A stretch of 64,000 nt of DNA from Corynebacterium accolens (lineage in GTDB: Bacteria; Actinomycetota; Actinomycetes; Mycobacteriales; Mycobacteriaceae): the NCBI RefSeq assembly GCF_023520795.1, contig NZ_CP046605.1, positions 1 to 64,000 on the forward strand. Direction: 5' to 3'. The notes beneath the pieces are model-generated. The model was given only the letters and a program-made list of their open reading frames with translations, did not search any database and was not told the origin of the DNA. Positions 19,645 to 29,195 of this stretch are shown here, one piece after another (the stretch's first letter is position 1; each line of letters opens with the position of its first letter). The translations under genes and the position numbers were made by a program.

Positions 19645-19761
19645 GAGTGCAGGTGCTCCTTAGATGAGATTTATCTGTCCTTTCCCGTCCAGCATAGTGG
19701 CCAGCCTGGCACCCCACCACTGTTTTGGCGGGTGATTCAGGGAGTGGAATCACCCATAAAA

Positions 19762-19777
19762 TAGACCGCTTGGTTCA
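19762..19777. promoter_or_regulatory. Possible McbR-type site upstream of metF
   Basis: TAGAC, six bases, then GTTCA. McbR, the corynebacterial repressor of methionine and cysteine genes, uses TAGAC-N6-GTCTA. One half is exact, the spacing is right and the other half has 3 of 5 matches. It lies 153 bases before metF, a known McbR target in C. glutamicum. The rest of the 286-base gap shows no gene. Confidence 0.35.
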
Positions 19778-19930
19778 GATTGGTGGATTAATATTCACGC
19801 TGATTTTGGCTAACCGCGCTGTTTATGGGCCTGCAAAGGTAATACCATTAGCGGCGCGCTACCCGGCAAACTGAACAGCTTGGTACGTTTTCCTCCAGAC
19901 AGCAATTGAGATCGGGAAAAGGAGGTGACT

Positions 19931-20863
19931 ATGAGCCCGCGATTTTCGGCGTCAGCACCATTGGATTCCATGAGTGAAGAAGAGTTAATGGTGCCGGAGC
20001 GTTTGGCGCTATCTTTCGAGGTAATTCCGCCGCGCCATGACGCCGATGAAGCCAAAATCGATCGTTTGCTGGAAACCTTGGAAAGCTACCACCCGGATTA
20101 TATTGCGGTGACAAGTTCCAAACGGTCCGGTTGGCTCGAAGGGACGACGGCCTTTATCGAGCGGATTTCGCGCACCACCTCGATGCGCCCGCTTGCGCAC
20201 CTGGCCTGTACGGCTGGTTCGCGCACGGAACTAATCGGCTGGACCAACCGCTTGGTCGATGCCGGTGTCCGCGGCCTGCTGGCCCTGCGCGGGGACCTGC
20301 CAGAGGAAGGTTTGCCGGAGTACTATCCGCAGCATGCCGATGAATTGATAAGCCTCATCCGGCAATTGGAAAGGCAACAAGCCGCGCGGTTCGCCGCTGG
20401 CCGCCTGGCCGTCGGAGTCGCGTGCTATCCCAGCGGGCACGTTGAATCTAAAAACGAAGATGAAGATTTTGACGTCTTGCTCAAAAAGCAACGCCTCGGC
20501 GCGGACTTCGCCATTACCCAGCTATTCTTCGATGCCCAGGATTACCTGCGTTTTACCAAAAAGGCCCAACTGGTCGGGGTGCATATTCCCCTTATTCCGG
20601 GAATAATGCCCATGACCAGCCTGCGCCGGGTGGAGCGAATGGGAGAGCTGTCCGGGCTCGCCGTGCCCGAAAGGGTGCGGTCGGCGCTCGCGGCAGCGAC
20701 AACCCCAGAAGAAGAATACGAAACCGGCATGGAACTGACCGCCCAACTAGCCCGCGACATCGTGGCTGGCGGGGCGAGCGGGCTCCATATATATACCCAC
20801 AACAATCCCGACAATACTCACGACCTACTAACCCGAATCGGAGTAGACAATGACCAACGCTAA
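19931..20863 (+). CDS. metF: 5,10-methylenetetrahydrofolate reductase
   Basis: Reduces methylene-THF to methyl-THF, the methyl donor used by MetE encoded next. The 310-residue TIM-barrel flavoprotein shows LSFEVIPPRHDADE near the N-terminus (catalytic Glu), YIAVTSSKRSG, LALRGDLP, VGVACYPSGHVES and the FFDAQDYLRF segment of the family. I prefer ATG 19931, five bases after a GGAGG site, over the GTG at 19925 that lies in the ribosome site. It overlaps metE by 14 bases, so the pair is one operon. Confidence 0.93.
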   Translation: MSPRFSASAPLDSMSEEELMVPERLALSFEVIPPRHDADEAKIDRLLETLESYHPDYIAVTSSKRSGWLEGTTAFIERISRTTSMRPLAHLACTAGSRTELIGWTNRLVDAGVRGLLALRGDLPEEGLPEYYPQHADELISLIRQLERQQAARFAAGRLAVGVACYPSGHVESKNEDEDFDVLLKKQRLGADFAITQLFFDAQDYLRFTKKAQLVGVHIPLIPGIMPMTSLRRVERMGELSGLAVPERVRSALAAATTPEEEYETGMELTAQLARDIVAGGASGLHIYTHNNPDNTHDLLTRIGVDNDQR

Positions 20864-23120
20864 TTTCCCCAAGGCGACAATTGAGGGCTATCCCCGCATT
20901 GGCGCCAACCGCGAGTTGAAGCGCGCGCTCGAGTCCTACTGGGCCGGCCGCATCGATGCGGAGACCTTCGAGTCCGCCGCACACTCGCTGCGCCTGGATA
21001 CCTACAACCGCCTGCGCGACCTCGGCCTGACCGAGGACTACGCCATCCCGGCGGACGTCGCTTACTACGACCAGGTGCTCGAAACCGCACTGACCGTCGG
21101 TGCCGTTGCCGGTGAAACCCTGGATGATGAGTTCACCCTGGCACGCGGTAATAAGGACACCGCGCCGCTAGAGATGACCAAGTGGTTCGACACCAACTAC
21201 CACTACATCGTCCCGGAAATTGCCGATGACCACGCCTTTAAGGCGCACCCACAGCGCATTATCAAGCTGGTAGAAGAAGCCCGCGAAGCAGGCCACACCG
21301 TGCGCCCGTACCTCGTTGGCCCGGTTACCCTGTTGGCCCTGTCCAAGCAGGCCGAGGGTGCTGCCAAGGCCCCGCTTGAGCGCCTAGATGATGCCGTTGC
21401 CGCCTACCAGGAGGTCCTCGCGAAGCTGCACAAGGCTGGCGTGGAGTGGATCCAGTTGGCAGAGCCTGCCCTCGTGGCGGATCTGACCAACGCCAGCGAT
21501 GAGGACTTGGCTGCATATACCAAGCAGGCATACTCCGCCATCCTGGGTGCAGAAGAGCGCCCACAGGTCTACCTGACCACCCCGTACGGCTCTGCCCGCA
21601 AGGGCCTCGATGTCATCGCAGAGCTCAAGCCAGAGGCCGTTCAGGTTGACCTTTCCGTCGGCACCCTGGCCTTGGATGAGGGCTACCTCGAGCGCGTCAA
21701 GAACCTGAACACCCACGTAGTTGCCGGCCTTGTCGATGGCCGCAATGTCTGGGCCGCAAACCTGCGCGACCTGCGCTCCAAGTACGAGGACTTGGCCGGC
21801 AGCATCGATGAGCTGTCCGTATCCACCTCCGTGTCCTTGCAGCACGTGCCGCACTCCGTCGAGGCAGAGTCCAAGCTGCCTGCCGATGTCGCCCCGTGGT
21901 TCTCCTTCGCCAATGAAAAGGTCAAGGAAGTCGTTGCCCTGGTACAGGGCCCAGAGGCGGCCGAAGAGGCCTACAGCGTCAGCGACCGCGCCGTGCGCAC
22001 CCGCGCCGAGTCCGAGCGCATCAACAACGCCGCCGTGCAAGAGCGCATCTCTCAGCTGCCGGAAGGCGAGGTCAAGCGCGAGCCGGCCTTCAACGAGCGC
22101 AAGGAAGCACAGAAGGAGCTCGGCCTGTCCGAGCTGCCGACCACCACCATCGGTTCCTTCCCGCAGACCAAGGAAATCCGCCAGGCGCGTGCCGCGCACC
22201 GCAAGGGCGAGCTTTCTGATGCTGACTACAACTCCGCCCTCAAGGACGAGGTCAAGTCCGTCATCGAGCTGCAGGAGCGCCTCGGCCTGGACGTCCTGGT
22301 ACACGGCGAGCCGGAGCGCAATGACATGGTGCAGTACTTCGCGGAGCTGCTCGATGGCTTCGTTACCACCGAGAACGGCTGGGTACAGTCCTACGGTTCC
22401 CGCTGCACCCGTCCGCCAATCGTTGTGGGTGACATCTCCCGCCCGGCTGCCATGACCACCGAGTGGTCGAAGTTTGCACAGTCGCTTTCGGAAAAGCACG
22501 TCAAGGGTATGCTGACCGGCCCGGTCACCATCCTGGCGTGGTCCTTTGTCCGCGATGACGTGCACCAGTCCGTATCCGCGGACCAGCTGGGTGTGGCCTT
22601 GGCAGACGAGGTTCGCGACCTGGAGGAAGCCGGCATCGACATCATCCAGATCGATGAGCCAGCACTGCGCGAGCTGCTGCCGCTGCGCGAGCAGGACCGC
22701 AAGGCCTACCTGGACTGGGCAGTGCGTTCCTTCCGCCTGGTAGCCCTCGAGGCCAAGCCCACCACCCAGATCCACACCCACCTGTGCTACTCGGAGTTCG
22801 GCCAGATCATCGACGCCGTCGCCGGCCTGGACGCAGACGTCACCTCCATTGAGGCTGCGCGCTCCCGCATGGAGCTGCTGGAGGATATCGATGAGACCTT
22901 CCACTCTGAGATTGGACCTGGCATCTACGATATCCACTCCCCGCGCGTGCCTTCCGTGGAGGAAATGGCAGAGCTTATCCGCGCCGCGCTCAAGAACGTG
23001 CCGCTGGATCGCCTGTGGGTTAACCCGGACTGCGGCCTGAAGACCCGCGGTTACGAGGAGACCGAAACCTCCCTGCGCAACATGGTGGAAGCCCGCGATG
23101 TGGTGCGCAACGCCCTCTAA
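20850..23120 (+). CDS. metE: Cobalamin-independent methionine synthase
   Basis: Transfers the methyl group of methyl-THF (polyglutamate) to homocysteine, giving methionine without vitamin B12. The 756-residue protein has the usual double-barrel layout: N-terminal half from GYPRIGANRELKRALE, and C-terminal half with the zinc-binding residues in HTHLCYSEFG (His and Cys), the conserved Glu and Cys in NPDCGLKTR, and IQIDEPALRE. It follows metF with a 14-base overlap and ends at a strong terminator. Confidence 0.98.
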   Translation: MTNANFPKATIEGYPRIGANRELKRALESYWAGRIDAETFESAAHSLRLDTYNRLRDLGLTEDYAIPADVAYYDQVLETALTVGAVAGETLDDEFTLARGNKDTAPLEMTKWFDTNYHYIVPEIADDHAFKAHPQRIIKLVEEAREAGHTVRPYLVGPVTLLALSKQAEGAAKAPLERLDDAVAAYQEVLAKLHKAGVEWIQLAEPALVADLTNASDEDLAAYTKQAYSAILGAEERPQVYLTTPYGSARKGLDVIAELKPEAVQVDLSVGTLALDEGYLERVKNLNTHVVAGLVDGRNVWAANLRDLRSKYEDLAGSIDELSVSTSVSLQHVPHSVEAESKLPADVAPWFSFANEKVKEVVALVQGPEAAEEAYSVSDRAVRTRAESERINNAAVQERISQLPEGEVKREPAFNERKEAQKELGLSELPTTTIGSFPQTKEIRQARAAHRKGELSDADYNSALKDEVKSVIELQERLGLDVLVHGEPERNDMVQYFAELLDGFVTTENGWVQSYGSRCTRPPIVVGDISRPAAMTTEWSKFAQSLSEKHVKGMLTGPVTILAWSFVRDDVHQSVSADQLGVALADEVRDLEEAGIDIIQIDEPALRELLPLREQDRKAYLDWAVRSFRLVALEAKPTTQIHTHLCYSEFGQIIDAVAGLDADVTSIEAARSRMELLEDIDETFHSEIGPGIYDIHSPRVPSVEEMAELIRAALKNVPLDRLWVNPDCGLKTRGYEETETSLRNMVEARDVVRNAL

Positions 23121-23150
23121 ATAGAATCTGCGAAACTCTAGGTTCTTAAA

Positions 23151-23185
23151 GAAAACGCTATGCAGCCGGTCTGCATAGCGTTTTC
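23151..23185 (+). terminator. Terminator of metF-metE
   Basis: A perfect 15-bp stem GAAAACGCTATGCAG / CTGCATAGCGTTTTC with a 5-base loop. Confidence 0.9.
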
Positions 23186-23240
23186 GTGATCTTGTACCCA
23201 CCCGTGACGCTATGGCCGGATCCGGATTACCGTGGGCGCT

Positions 23241-24878
23241 ATGAAGCACTCAGCATTTCGCAATAGCCAAGAATCCTTCCTGTCTGATTCCCTGGCCGGG
23301 TTCATCGCCCAGCATCCCGATGCCACCTGGCACGACGCGGGCTTCATCGGGCGCAGCACCCCGCTGCGCACGGCCGATGATAAACCGGCGGTCGCGGTCA
23401 TCTCCGGTGGCGGATCCGGCCACGAGCCCATGCACGCCGGCTTCATTGGGCAAGGCATGCTCGCCGCTGCCTGCCCGGGCCTGCTGTTTACCTCCCCGAA
23501 TGCGGTCCAGGTCAGCGAAGCCACGCAGTGGGCCGATCAGGGCAGGGGAGTGCTGCACATTGTGAAGAATTACACCGGCGATGTCATGAACTTCACCGTG
23601 GCCCGCAATGCGGCAGAGGACGTAGATACGCGTTCCGTCTTGGTTGCCGATGATATTGCTACCGAAGGCACCGGCGAGGGCCCCGGACGGCGCGGTACCG
23701 GTGCCACGATCCTGGTGGAAAAGGTGGCCGGTGCCGCGGCGTATCGCGGCGATGACTTGGATAAGGTCACCGAGCTTGCTGAACGGACCGCCGATCAATC
23801 CCGCAGCATGTCCGTGGCACTGGGATCCGGCTTTTTGCCCACCACGGGGCGCGAAACCTTTGATCTGGATGACGGGCACATGGAAGTCGGCGTGGGCATC
23901 CATGGCGAGCCTGGCACGCACACGGAGAAGGTCGATAGTGCCCATGCCATCGTGGCCACCGTGCTGGAAAAGCTGGGTGCTGCCCTTGATATCAACAGCG
24001 GCGACGAGGTGGTGTGCCTAGTCAACGGTTTGGGCGGCACCACGCCTTTGGAGCTGAGCCTGGTATTCGGCGAGGCGTCCGCGCAGCTGGCGGAGAAGGG
24101 GATTACGGTAGTGCGCTCCATGGTGGGCAACTTCGTCACCGCGGTCAATATGCACGGCGTATCCATCACGCTGCTCAAGGCCGACGATGAGCTGCTTGAG
24201 CTTATCGATGCCCCAACCCAAGCCCCCGCCTGGCCCCATACCTTGGGCGGTGCCAAGCAGGTGGAATCGGCGCGGATTACCTTTGAAGATGAACTGCCCA
24301 CCGAAGGCGAAGAGAACCAGTGGTTGAGTGACTTCGTCGACCGCGTGCAATCTTCCATCGAGGAGTTGACCGAGCTTGACCGCAAGGCCGGCGATGGGGA
24401 CTTCGGTACCAATATGGAGGCGGCGCTGGAAAGCATTAAACTGCCGCTGCGCGGCGCGGATGATGAGATTTTCACCGGCTTGGCCAAGCGCTTCCTCGTC
24501 CTAGCGGGCGGAACCTCGGGCGCGGTCTTCGGCAGCTTCTTCAACGACATGGCCCGCGCGCAGACCTTAGCGGAAGGTTTAAGCAGCGCGGCGGAGTTTA
24601 TTCAGGAACTTGGCGGCGCGCAGCGCGGGGATTGCACCATGCTCGATGCGCTCATTCCGGCTGCTGAAAAGGCGAAAGAAATCGGTGCAGAGCGCCCAGA
24701 CGAGCAAACGCTCCAGGCCCTGTACGAGGCCGCACGCGAGGGCGTGGAAGAAACCGGAAAGATCGCTGCCAAGAAGGGACGCGCGTCTTACCTGGGTGAT
24801 CGCAGCAAGGGAGTCATCGATCCCGGTGCCCTCGTGGTTAGCTGGCTATTTGGGGGACAAGCCCTGTCAGCTGACTAG
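23241..24878 (+). CDS. Dihydroxyacetone kinase, DhaK-DhaL fusion (ATP-dependent)
   Basis: Phosphorylates dihydroxyacetone to DHAP with ATP in one polypeptide, as in actinobacterial and eukaryotic enzymes, instead of the PTS-dependent three-subunit form. The 545-residue protein has a DhaK domain (about 1-330) with [10 protein letters not shown] and VGIHGEPG, whose His makes the hemiaminal with substrate. A DhaL domain (about 350-545) follows, with [11 protein letters not shown] (Mg/ATP Asp residues), [12 protein letters not shown] and [20 protein letters not shown] 23241 is chosen; an in-frame GTG lies 9 bases upstream. Glycerol or DHA catabolism is the likely role. Confidence 0.93.
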   Translation: MKHSAFRNSQESFLSDSLAGFIAQHPDATWHDAGFIGRSTPLRTADDKPAVAVISGGGSGHEPMHAGFIGQGMLAAACPGLLFTSPNAVQVSEATQWADQGRGVLHIVKNYTGDVMNFTVARNAAEDVDTRSVLVADDIATEGTGEGPGRRGTGATILVEKVAGAAAYRGDDLDKVTELAERTADQSRSMSVALGSGFLPTTGRETFDLDDGHMEVGVGIHGEPGTHTEKVDSAHAIVATVLEKLGAALDINSGDEVVCLVNGLGGTTPLELSLVFGEASAQLAEKGITVVRSMVGNFVTAVNMHGVSITLLKADDELLELIDAPTQAPAWPHTLGGAKQVESARITFEDELPTEGEENQWLSDFVDRVQSSIEELTELDRKAGDGDFGTNMEAALESIKLPLRGADDEIFTGLAKRFLVLAGGTSGAVFGSFFNDMARAQTLAEGLSSAAEFIQELGGAQRGDCTMLDALIPAAEKAKEIGAERPDEQTLQALYEAAREGVEETGKIAAKKGRASYLGDRSKGVIDPGALVVSWLFGGQALSAD

Positions 24879-24948
24879 GGGGAGAACGATAGCGCGATCG
24901 CTGAGAGCGTTATGTCTTGCACAGCGGAGAGGAAGTAAATTCTTTACA

Positions 24949-25479
24949 ATGGCTGGCATGACTCAGAAGACCGCAACTGCAACGATGCATACCAACTACG
25001 GCGATATTGTTATCGATCTCTTCGGTAACCACGCACCGGTAACCGTTGAAAACTTCATCGGTTTGGCCAAGGGCGAAAAGGACTACTCCACCCAGAACGC
25101 AAAGGGCGAGCAGTCCGGCCCGTTCTACGAGGGCGCCATCTTCCACCGCATCATCGATAACTTCATGATCCAGGGCGGCGACCCCACCGGCACCGGCCGC
25201 GGTGGCCCGGGCTACCAGTTCCAGGACGAGTTCCACCCAGAGCTGCAGTTCGACCGCCCATTCCTGCTGGCCATGGCCAATGCTGGCCCAGGCACCAACG
25301 GTTCCCAGTTCTTCATCACCGTGGCGCCGACCCCGCACCTGAACAACCACCACACCATCTTCGGTGAGGTTACGGACCCGGCTTCGCAGGAAGTCGTCTC
25401 CAAGATTGGCAAGGTCGACACCGACCGGATGGACCGTCCGCATGAGGACGTTGTCATCGAGTCCATCGATATCGCCTAA
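24949..25479 (+). CDS. ppiA: Cyclophilin-type peptidyl-prolyl cis-trans isomerase
   Basis: Speeds proline isomerisation during protein folding, probably in the cytosol since no signal peptide is present. The 176-residue protein shows the cyclophilin core: [22 protein letters not shown] (catalytic Arg, Gln), [25 protein letters not shown] and HTIFGEV. The open frame reaches back into dhaKL, but ATG 24949 behind GAGAGGAAG gives the expected N-terminus. It ends at its own terminator. Confidence 0.96.
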   Translation: MAGMTQKTATATMHTNYGDIVIDLFGNHAPVTVENFIGLAKGEKDYSTQNAKGEQSGPFYEGAIFHRIIDNFMIQGGDPTGTGRGGPGYQFQDEFHPELQFDRPFLLAMANAGPGTNGSQFFITVAPTPHLNNHHTIFGEVTDPASQEVVSKIGKVDTDRMDRPHEDVVIESIDIA

Positions 25480-25497
25480 GCGTTTTCTCGCACCGCG

Positions 25498-25537
25498 CCC
25501 GGCACCACACTCCTTCCTGTGGTGCCGGGTTCGTTTA
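25498..25537 (+). terminator. Terminator after ppiA
   Basis: Perfect 12-bp stem CCCGGCACCACA / TGTGGTGCCGGG followed by TTCGTTT. Confidence 0.9.
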
Positions 25538-25576
25538 GTTTTATCCGAATGCCAACAAAGGGTCAGCTTCTACGCC

Positions 25577-26224
25577 ATGGTGAAAAATTATTTGCGAACC
25601 GCCCCCGTTACCTCGACCATCGCCGCGATCTGCATCATCGCGTGGTCAATTACCGCGGTACAAGCTCGCACATTGGGCGAGACCTTCTTTCTCTCCACGC
25701 TGAGCCAAGACTGGGCCTTGTGGGGGCCGCAGTACGCCGATGCGCCGCTAACGGCGCTGTCCTCGGAATTCATGCACTTGGACGGCGGGCACCTCGCGGT
25801 CAATATGGTGATGCTCCTGCTCATCGGTAGGGAAGTAGAGCGCGCCTTAAATACCGGGCTATACATTGCCGCGTACCTAGTTTCTTGTTTGGGCGCTTCC
25901 GCCATGGTGCTGTGGTTCGATTTTGGCACGCCCACGGTAGGCGCCTCCGGGGCGATCTTTGCCCTGATGGGCATGCTGGTGGGCGTCTTCCGGCAACGCG
26001 GGATGGACTTGCGCGCGCCCATCGTCCTCGTATTGGTCAATGTGGGCTATACCTTCGTCGCAGAGGGAGTCTCCCTGTGGGGCCACCTTGGTGGCTTGTG
26101 CACCGGCATCATCTTGAGCTTCTTCCTCTTTCATCGAAATAAATCCGTGCGCTGGGCGGGTGTCGCTCTTACCGGTGCGGTCATCATTGTGTTATTGGCC
26201 CTGCGAGCTGGGGTTTGGGGATAA
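25577..26224 (+). CDS. Rhomboid-family intramembrane serine protease
   Basis: A 215-residue six-helix membrane protease. The catalytic dyad is visible as GASGAIFALMG (Ser) and GHLGG (His) in the last helices, with the HLAVNM Asn/His oxyanion motif in helix 2. ATG 25577 follows the terminator by 40 bases; the longer frame overlaps ppiA and is rejected. Substrates are unknown. The gene stands alone and is followed by the DnaA-box cluster. Confidence 0.9.
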   Translation: MVKNYLRTAPVTSTIAAICIIAWSITAVQARTLGETFFLSTLSQDWALWGPQYADAPLTALSSEFMHLDGGHLAVNMVMLLLIGREVERALNTGLYIAAYLVSCLGASAMVLWFDFGTPTVGASGAIFALMGMLVGVFRQRGMDLRAPIVLVLVNVGYTFVAEGVSLWGHLGGLCTGIILSFFLFHRNKSVRWAGVALTGAVIIVLLALRAGVWG

Positions 26225-26273
26225 CTGTGGAATTTGATCACCGGAATGGGTGTGCGAAAGAAATCCACAATAG

Positions 26274-26538
26274 TTATCCACATTGTGGATAACCACATTC
26301 TTGTAATTTACCGAACGCTTTTCCGGAGTTTTCCCTGATCACACAGGTTATAGCGGTATCGGCGGCCGAAAAATCACCTGTGGAAGCCCGTGAAAACACT
26401 TATCCACAGGGTGGGGATAAGTCTGTGAAATAAATATTCCACAGGTTTCTTCCACAGCCTGTGGATAACTTTGTACCCATCGTGTGGGTGAATAGGTAGA
26501 TTGGGGCCACTGACCTGCACAAGGAGGACTGTGGATAA
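26274..26538. other. Off-origin cluster of DnaA boxes
   Basis: The 306-base gap between the rhomboid gene and the next gene holds perfect TTATCCACA 9-mers at 26274-26282 and 26400-26408 (forward) and at 26284-26292, 26460-26468 and 26530-26538 (reverse), plus a one-mismatch copy at 26412-26420. GATCACA, the 7-mer repeated in oriC, occurs at 26337-26343. The last box overlaps the GTG start codon of the next gene. More perfect boxes are present here than in oriC itself. No gene is visible within the gap. Confidence 0.85.
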
Positions 26539-27946
26539 ACAACCGCACGCCGTGATCGTCGGCGCAGGGCCCAATGGGCTCACCGCCGCGGCCCGCCTCG
26601 CTACAGCCGGTTGGCGCGTGGATGTGTATGAGCGCGCCAGCCACCCGGGTGGGGCAGCGGCATCGTCGACGGAGATCTTCCCAGGCACCGTCGTCGATCT
26701 CGGCGCGGCCGGTCATCCTTTCGGCATCGCGAGCCCGGCCTTCCGCGCGCTCGATCTGGAATCGCACGGCCTGCGCTGGTGCCATGCGCGCTATCCCATG
26801 GCCCATCCACTGGAGGGCGCGCAGGCGGGCATTCTTCACAATTCTCTAGAGGAGACCGCCGCGGGGCTCGGCACCGATGCTCGGGCGTGGACCCGCCTGC
26901 ACGGCCACGTGGTGCGCAATATCGACGAGCACGTGAATAATGCGCTCACCCCGCTGGTGCGCTGGCCTGAGCACCCAGTGCGCTTGGCGCAATTCGGCGC
27001 GCCGGGCGTGCTTCCGGCGAGCGCGCTCGCGCGGGCGGCATTTACTTCCCCGCAGGCCCGCGCCTTATTCGCCGGTAGCGCGGTGCACGCCATTACCTCG
27101 CCTACCAGGGCTTTTACCTCCGCTTTCGGCCTGCTCTTTGGCGCGCTCGGCATGACCCGCGGCTGGCCGGTGGTAGAAGGCGGCACGCAGGCGCTTGCCG
27201 ATGCCCTCGTCTCCCTCCTCCGCTCCCACAACGCCCGCATCTACACCGGCGCCGACATCACGGATGTGCGCAGCCTGCCCCGCGCCGATGCCCTTATCCT
27301 CAACCTCACCCCGCGTCAGGTTCTCGGGCTGGGCGGGCTCGACCTTCCTGCACGGACTCGACGAAACCTGCGGCGGTGGCGCTATGGCAGCGCGGTGTAC
27401 AAGGTGGACTTTCACCTAAGCGAACCCGTGCCGTGGGCCGATCCCCGCGTGGGGCAAGCGGGCACCGTCCACGTGGGCGGCAGCGTGGAGGAGATTGGTG
27501 GGGCGGAAATGGACATCAGCAAGCGCCGCATGCCCGAAAATCCCCTGGTCATGGTGTGTCAACAGTACGTGGCCGACCCGTCGCGCGGGCTGGTGCTGTG
27601 GACCTACGCGCACGTGCCGCACGGCTATGAGGAGCGCTACCCGGGTGAGGTGACCGGCCTCATTGCGCGGCAGATCGAGCGCTTTGCACCAGGTTTTCGC
27701 GATACCATCCTGGCCACCCGCGCCACGAGTCCGGCCGATCTGGAACGCTGGAACCCCAACCTGGTGGGTGGCGATATCGCCGGTGGCGCCATGACCGGGC
27801 TGCAGACCGTGCTGCGCCCGCGCCTTTCCGTGCACCCACACCGGCTCGCGCCGGGAATATTCATGGCATCAGGATCCACCGCGCCCGGGGCCGGCGTCCA
27901 TGGCATGCCCGGATGGTGGGCCGCTGAAAGTGCGGCTACGCCTTAA
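26531..27946 (+). CDS. FAD-dependent oxidoreductase, phytoene desaturase-like
   Basis: A 471-residue NAD(P)/FAD-type oxidoreductase. The N-terminal dinucleotide-binding motif HAVIVGAGPNGLTAAARLA and the following GWRVDVYERASHPGGAA place it among phytoene desaturase/CrtI-like and amine oxidase-type flavoproteins. The C-terminal GIFMASGSTAPGAGVHGMPG is the second FAD motif. The GTG start at 26531 lies three bases after AAGGAGG. A perfect DnaA box spans the start codon, so DnaA might affect its expression. The substrate is unknown. The 3' end overlaps the convergent membrane gene by 11 bases. Confidence 0.85.
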   Translation: MDKQPHAVIVGAGPNGLTAAARLATAGWRVDVYERASHPGGAAASSTEIFPGTVVDLGAAGHPFGIASPAFRALDLESHGLRWCHARYPMAHPLEGAQAGILHNSLEETAAGLGTDARAWTRLHGHVVRNIDEHVNNALTPLVRWPEHPVRLAQFGAPGVLPASALARAAFTSPQARALFAGSAVHAITSPTRAFTSAFGLLFGALGMTRGWPVVEGGTQALADALVSLLRSHNARIYTGADITDVRSLPRADALILNLTPRQVLGLGGLDLPARTRRNLRRWRYGSAVYKVDFHLSEPVPWADPRVGQAGTVHVGGSVEEIGGAEMDISKRRMPENPLVMVCQQYVADPSRGLVLWTYAHVPHGYEERYPGEVTGLIARQIERFAPGFRDTILATRATSPADLERWNPNLVGGDIAGGAMTGLQTVLRPRLSVHPHRLAPGIFMASGSTAPGAGVHGMPGWWAAESAATP

Positions 27947-28538
27947 TGGGCGCGCGGCGTTCGCAGTAGAGGAATACCGCACCGATCATCCACAGCGTTA
28001 CTGCGGCTAGATATCCAGGGGTGGTCGTGGTCTGCGGCTCGATACTATTGCCGGGAATGAGGCCGGTGACTAATGGCTCCAGTACGAAACCGAGCACGGC
28101 AACGTAATCTAGCCAGCCCAACCTGTGGGAAAATGCCCCCGCCGCGCCGAAAAGTGGCCCGGCGATAAGGGCAAAGAGGAACCACGCGGCATTGGAGGAA
28201 AAGGCCGTCTGCCAGTCGTAGATGCCAAAGGCGAAAAGCAGCCCGTAGTGCACCGCCAACATGAGCAGGAGTATGCCGGCTCCTGCGAAAAAGGCCGTGG
28301 TCCACCGGTGGGAGCACGCCTTGCCCATGAGGTAAGCAAATAGCGCCCACACCATGCCAGAGCCGAGCACCGGTCCAAGGTAATTGCGTAAGGAAAGGCG
28401 CGCAGGGGCGGTGCCTTCGATCAGGGCGGGATCAGAAAACGCGATATGGACGGCGGCATAGGCCACCGAGACGGCTAAGCCGGCCACGAGAACGTACTGG
28501 GACCGGTGCCGCGGCGGTGCGGGTGAACGACTGGTCAT
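27936..28538 (-). CDS. Integral membrane protein, function unknown
   Basis: A 200-residue protein with about six membrane helices (first at about 14-33, last at about 178-195) and a short basic C-terminus. The start at 28538 is set by an AAGGAG site just upstream; the longer frame to 28649 runs through inverted repeats. I see no catalytic motif and no family I can name with confidence. It converges with the FAD oxidoreductase. Confidence 0.7.
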   Translation of the reverse strand: MTSRSPAPPRHRSQYVLVAGLAVSVAYAAVHIAFSDPALIEGTAPARLSLRNYLGPVLGSGMVWALFAYLMGKACSHRWTTAFFAGAGILLLMLAVHYGLLFAFGIYDWQTAFSSNAAWFLFALIAGPLFGAAGAFSHRLGWLDYVAVLGFVLEPLVTGLIPGNSIEPQTTTTPGYLAAVTLWMIGAVFLYCERRAPIKA

Positions 28539-28886
28539 GGTGTGCTCCTTGAGATGAAATCCCGTCATGTCCGAGGCGAGTACTTGTGAAGGACATGAAA
28601 CGGTTATTATTTCAATAATAATTGCATGCGCGATATCGCGGAAGAGCACTCTTAGTGGTCATTTAGACAGTAGATCGCACCCAATTTATCCCTGCGCTTT
28701 TGCAGGGTAGCTGCTTGATGACAAGACCGGAGGGCCCAGTTGAGCAGACTGATTATCAAGGCAATGAGCATGGATATGTCTCAAAATGCACATATAGGGC
28801 TAGTCATGAAGCAACAACCACAGTGCTAAGGGCTACGTAACTTAAAGGAGATACGTGGTCAGTTTTCATCTCTATTCTTCCGTAGG
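28539..28886. other. Gene-free stretch with two operator-like inverted repeats
   Basis: Upstream of the membrane gene lie an inverted repeat with arms TCATGTCC (28565-28572) and GGACATGA (28591-28598), and directly beyond it an AT-rich palindrome TTATTATT-tc-AATAATAA (28604-28621). Both look like regulator sites for the minus-strand gene. The rest is comparatively AT-rich and holds nothing I can name; a GTG frame from 28855 is treated as a shadow. Confidence 0.5.
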
Positions 28887-29195
28887 TCATTCATTGGTCG
28901 GGCGCATAAAGATATCCATCATCGAGAGGTTGGGATCTGACGAGGCAAAGATCCGGTCTGTTATATCACGCGGCGACCAGCTATCAGGGAAATCCTTGAA
29001 CTCATTTGTGACAGTTCCGAGGGCCAAATCGGGACTATTTTTAACAGCAGTGAGGATGGTGAAAACCTCGTCAGGGGTGGCGTAGAAAGAGTTTATGTCA
29101 TTAGCGCCGGTGGCATCAGCAATGCTGGCCCAATCATTTACTTCCGCAATATCGCTTAAAATATTAGAAACAATAGTTTCTGGTTTTAAATCCAT
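28887..29195 (-). CDS. Small acidic hypothetical protein
   Basis: A 102-residue acidic, probably helical cytosolic protein with no signal peptide, membrane helix or Cys. An AGGAG site 8-12 bases before the ATG supports it as real. Base composition is more AT-rich than the neighbours, suggesting recent acquisition. No family is recognised. It is divergent from nagA. Confidence 0.55.
   Translation of the reverse strand: MDLKPETIVSNILSDIAEVNDWASIADATGANDINSFYATPDEVFTILTAVKNSPDLALGTVTNEFKDFPDSWSPRDITDRIFASSDPNLSMMDIFMRPTNE

Noticed and set aside
19925-19930. GTG start for metF
   Set aside because: This codon lies in the GGAGG ribosome site; ATG 19931 has the right spacing.
21384-23249. 621-codon minus-strand frame opposite metE
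   Set aside because: Shadow of metE; no recognisable domain.
28855-29085. Plus-strand 76-codon frame with AAGGAG and GTG start
   Set aside because: It lies antisense to the 102-residue minus-strand gene, which has equally good ribosome signals and more protein-like composition; the plus-strand product looks like a shadow.
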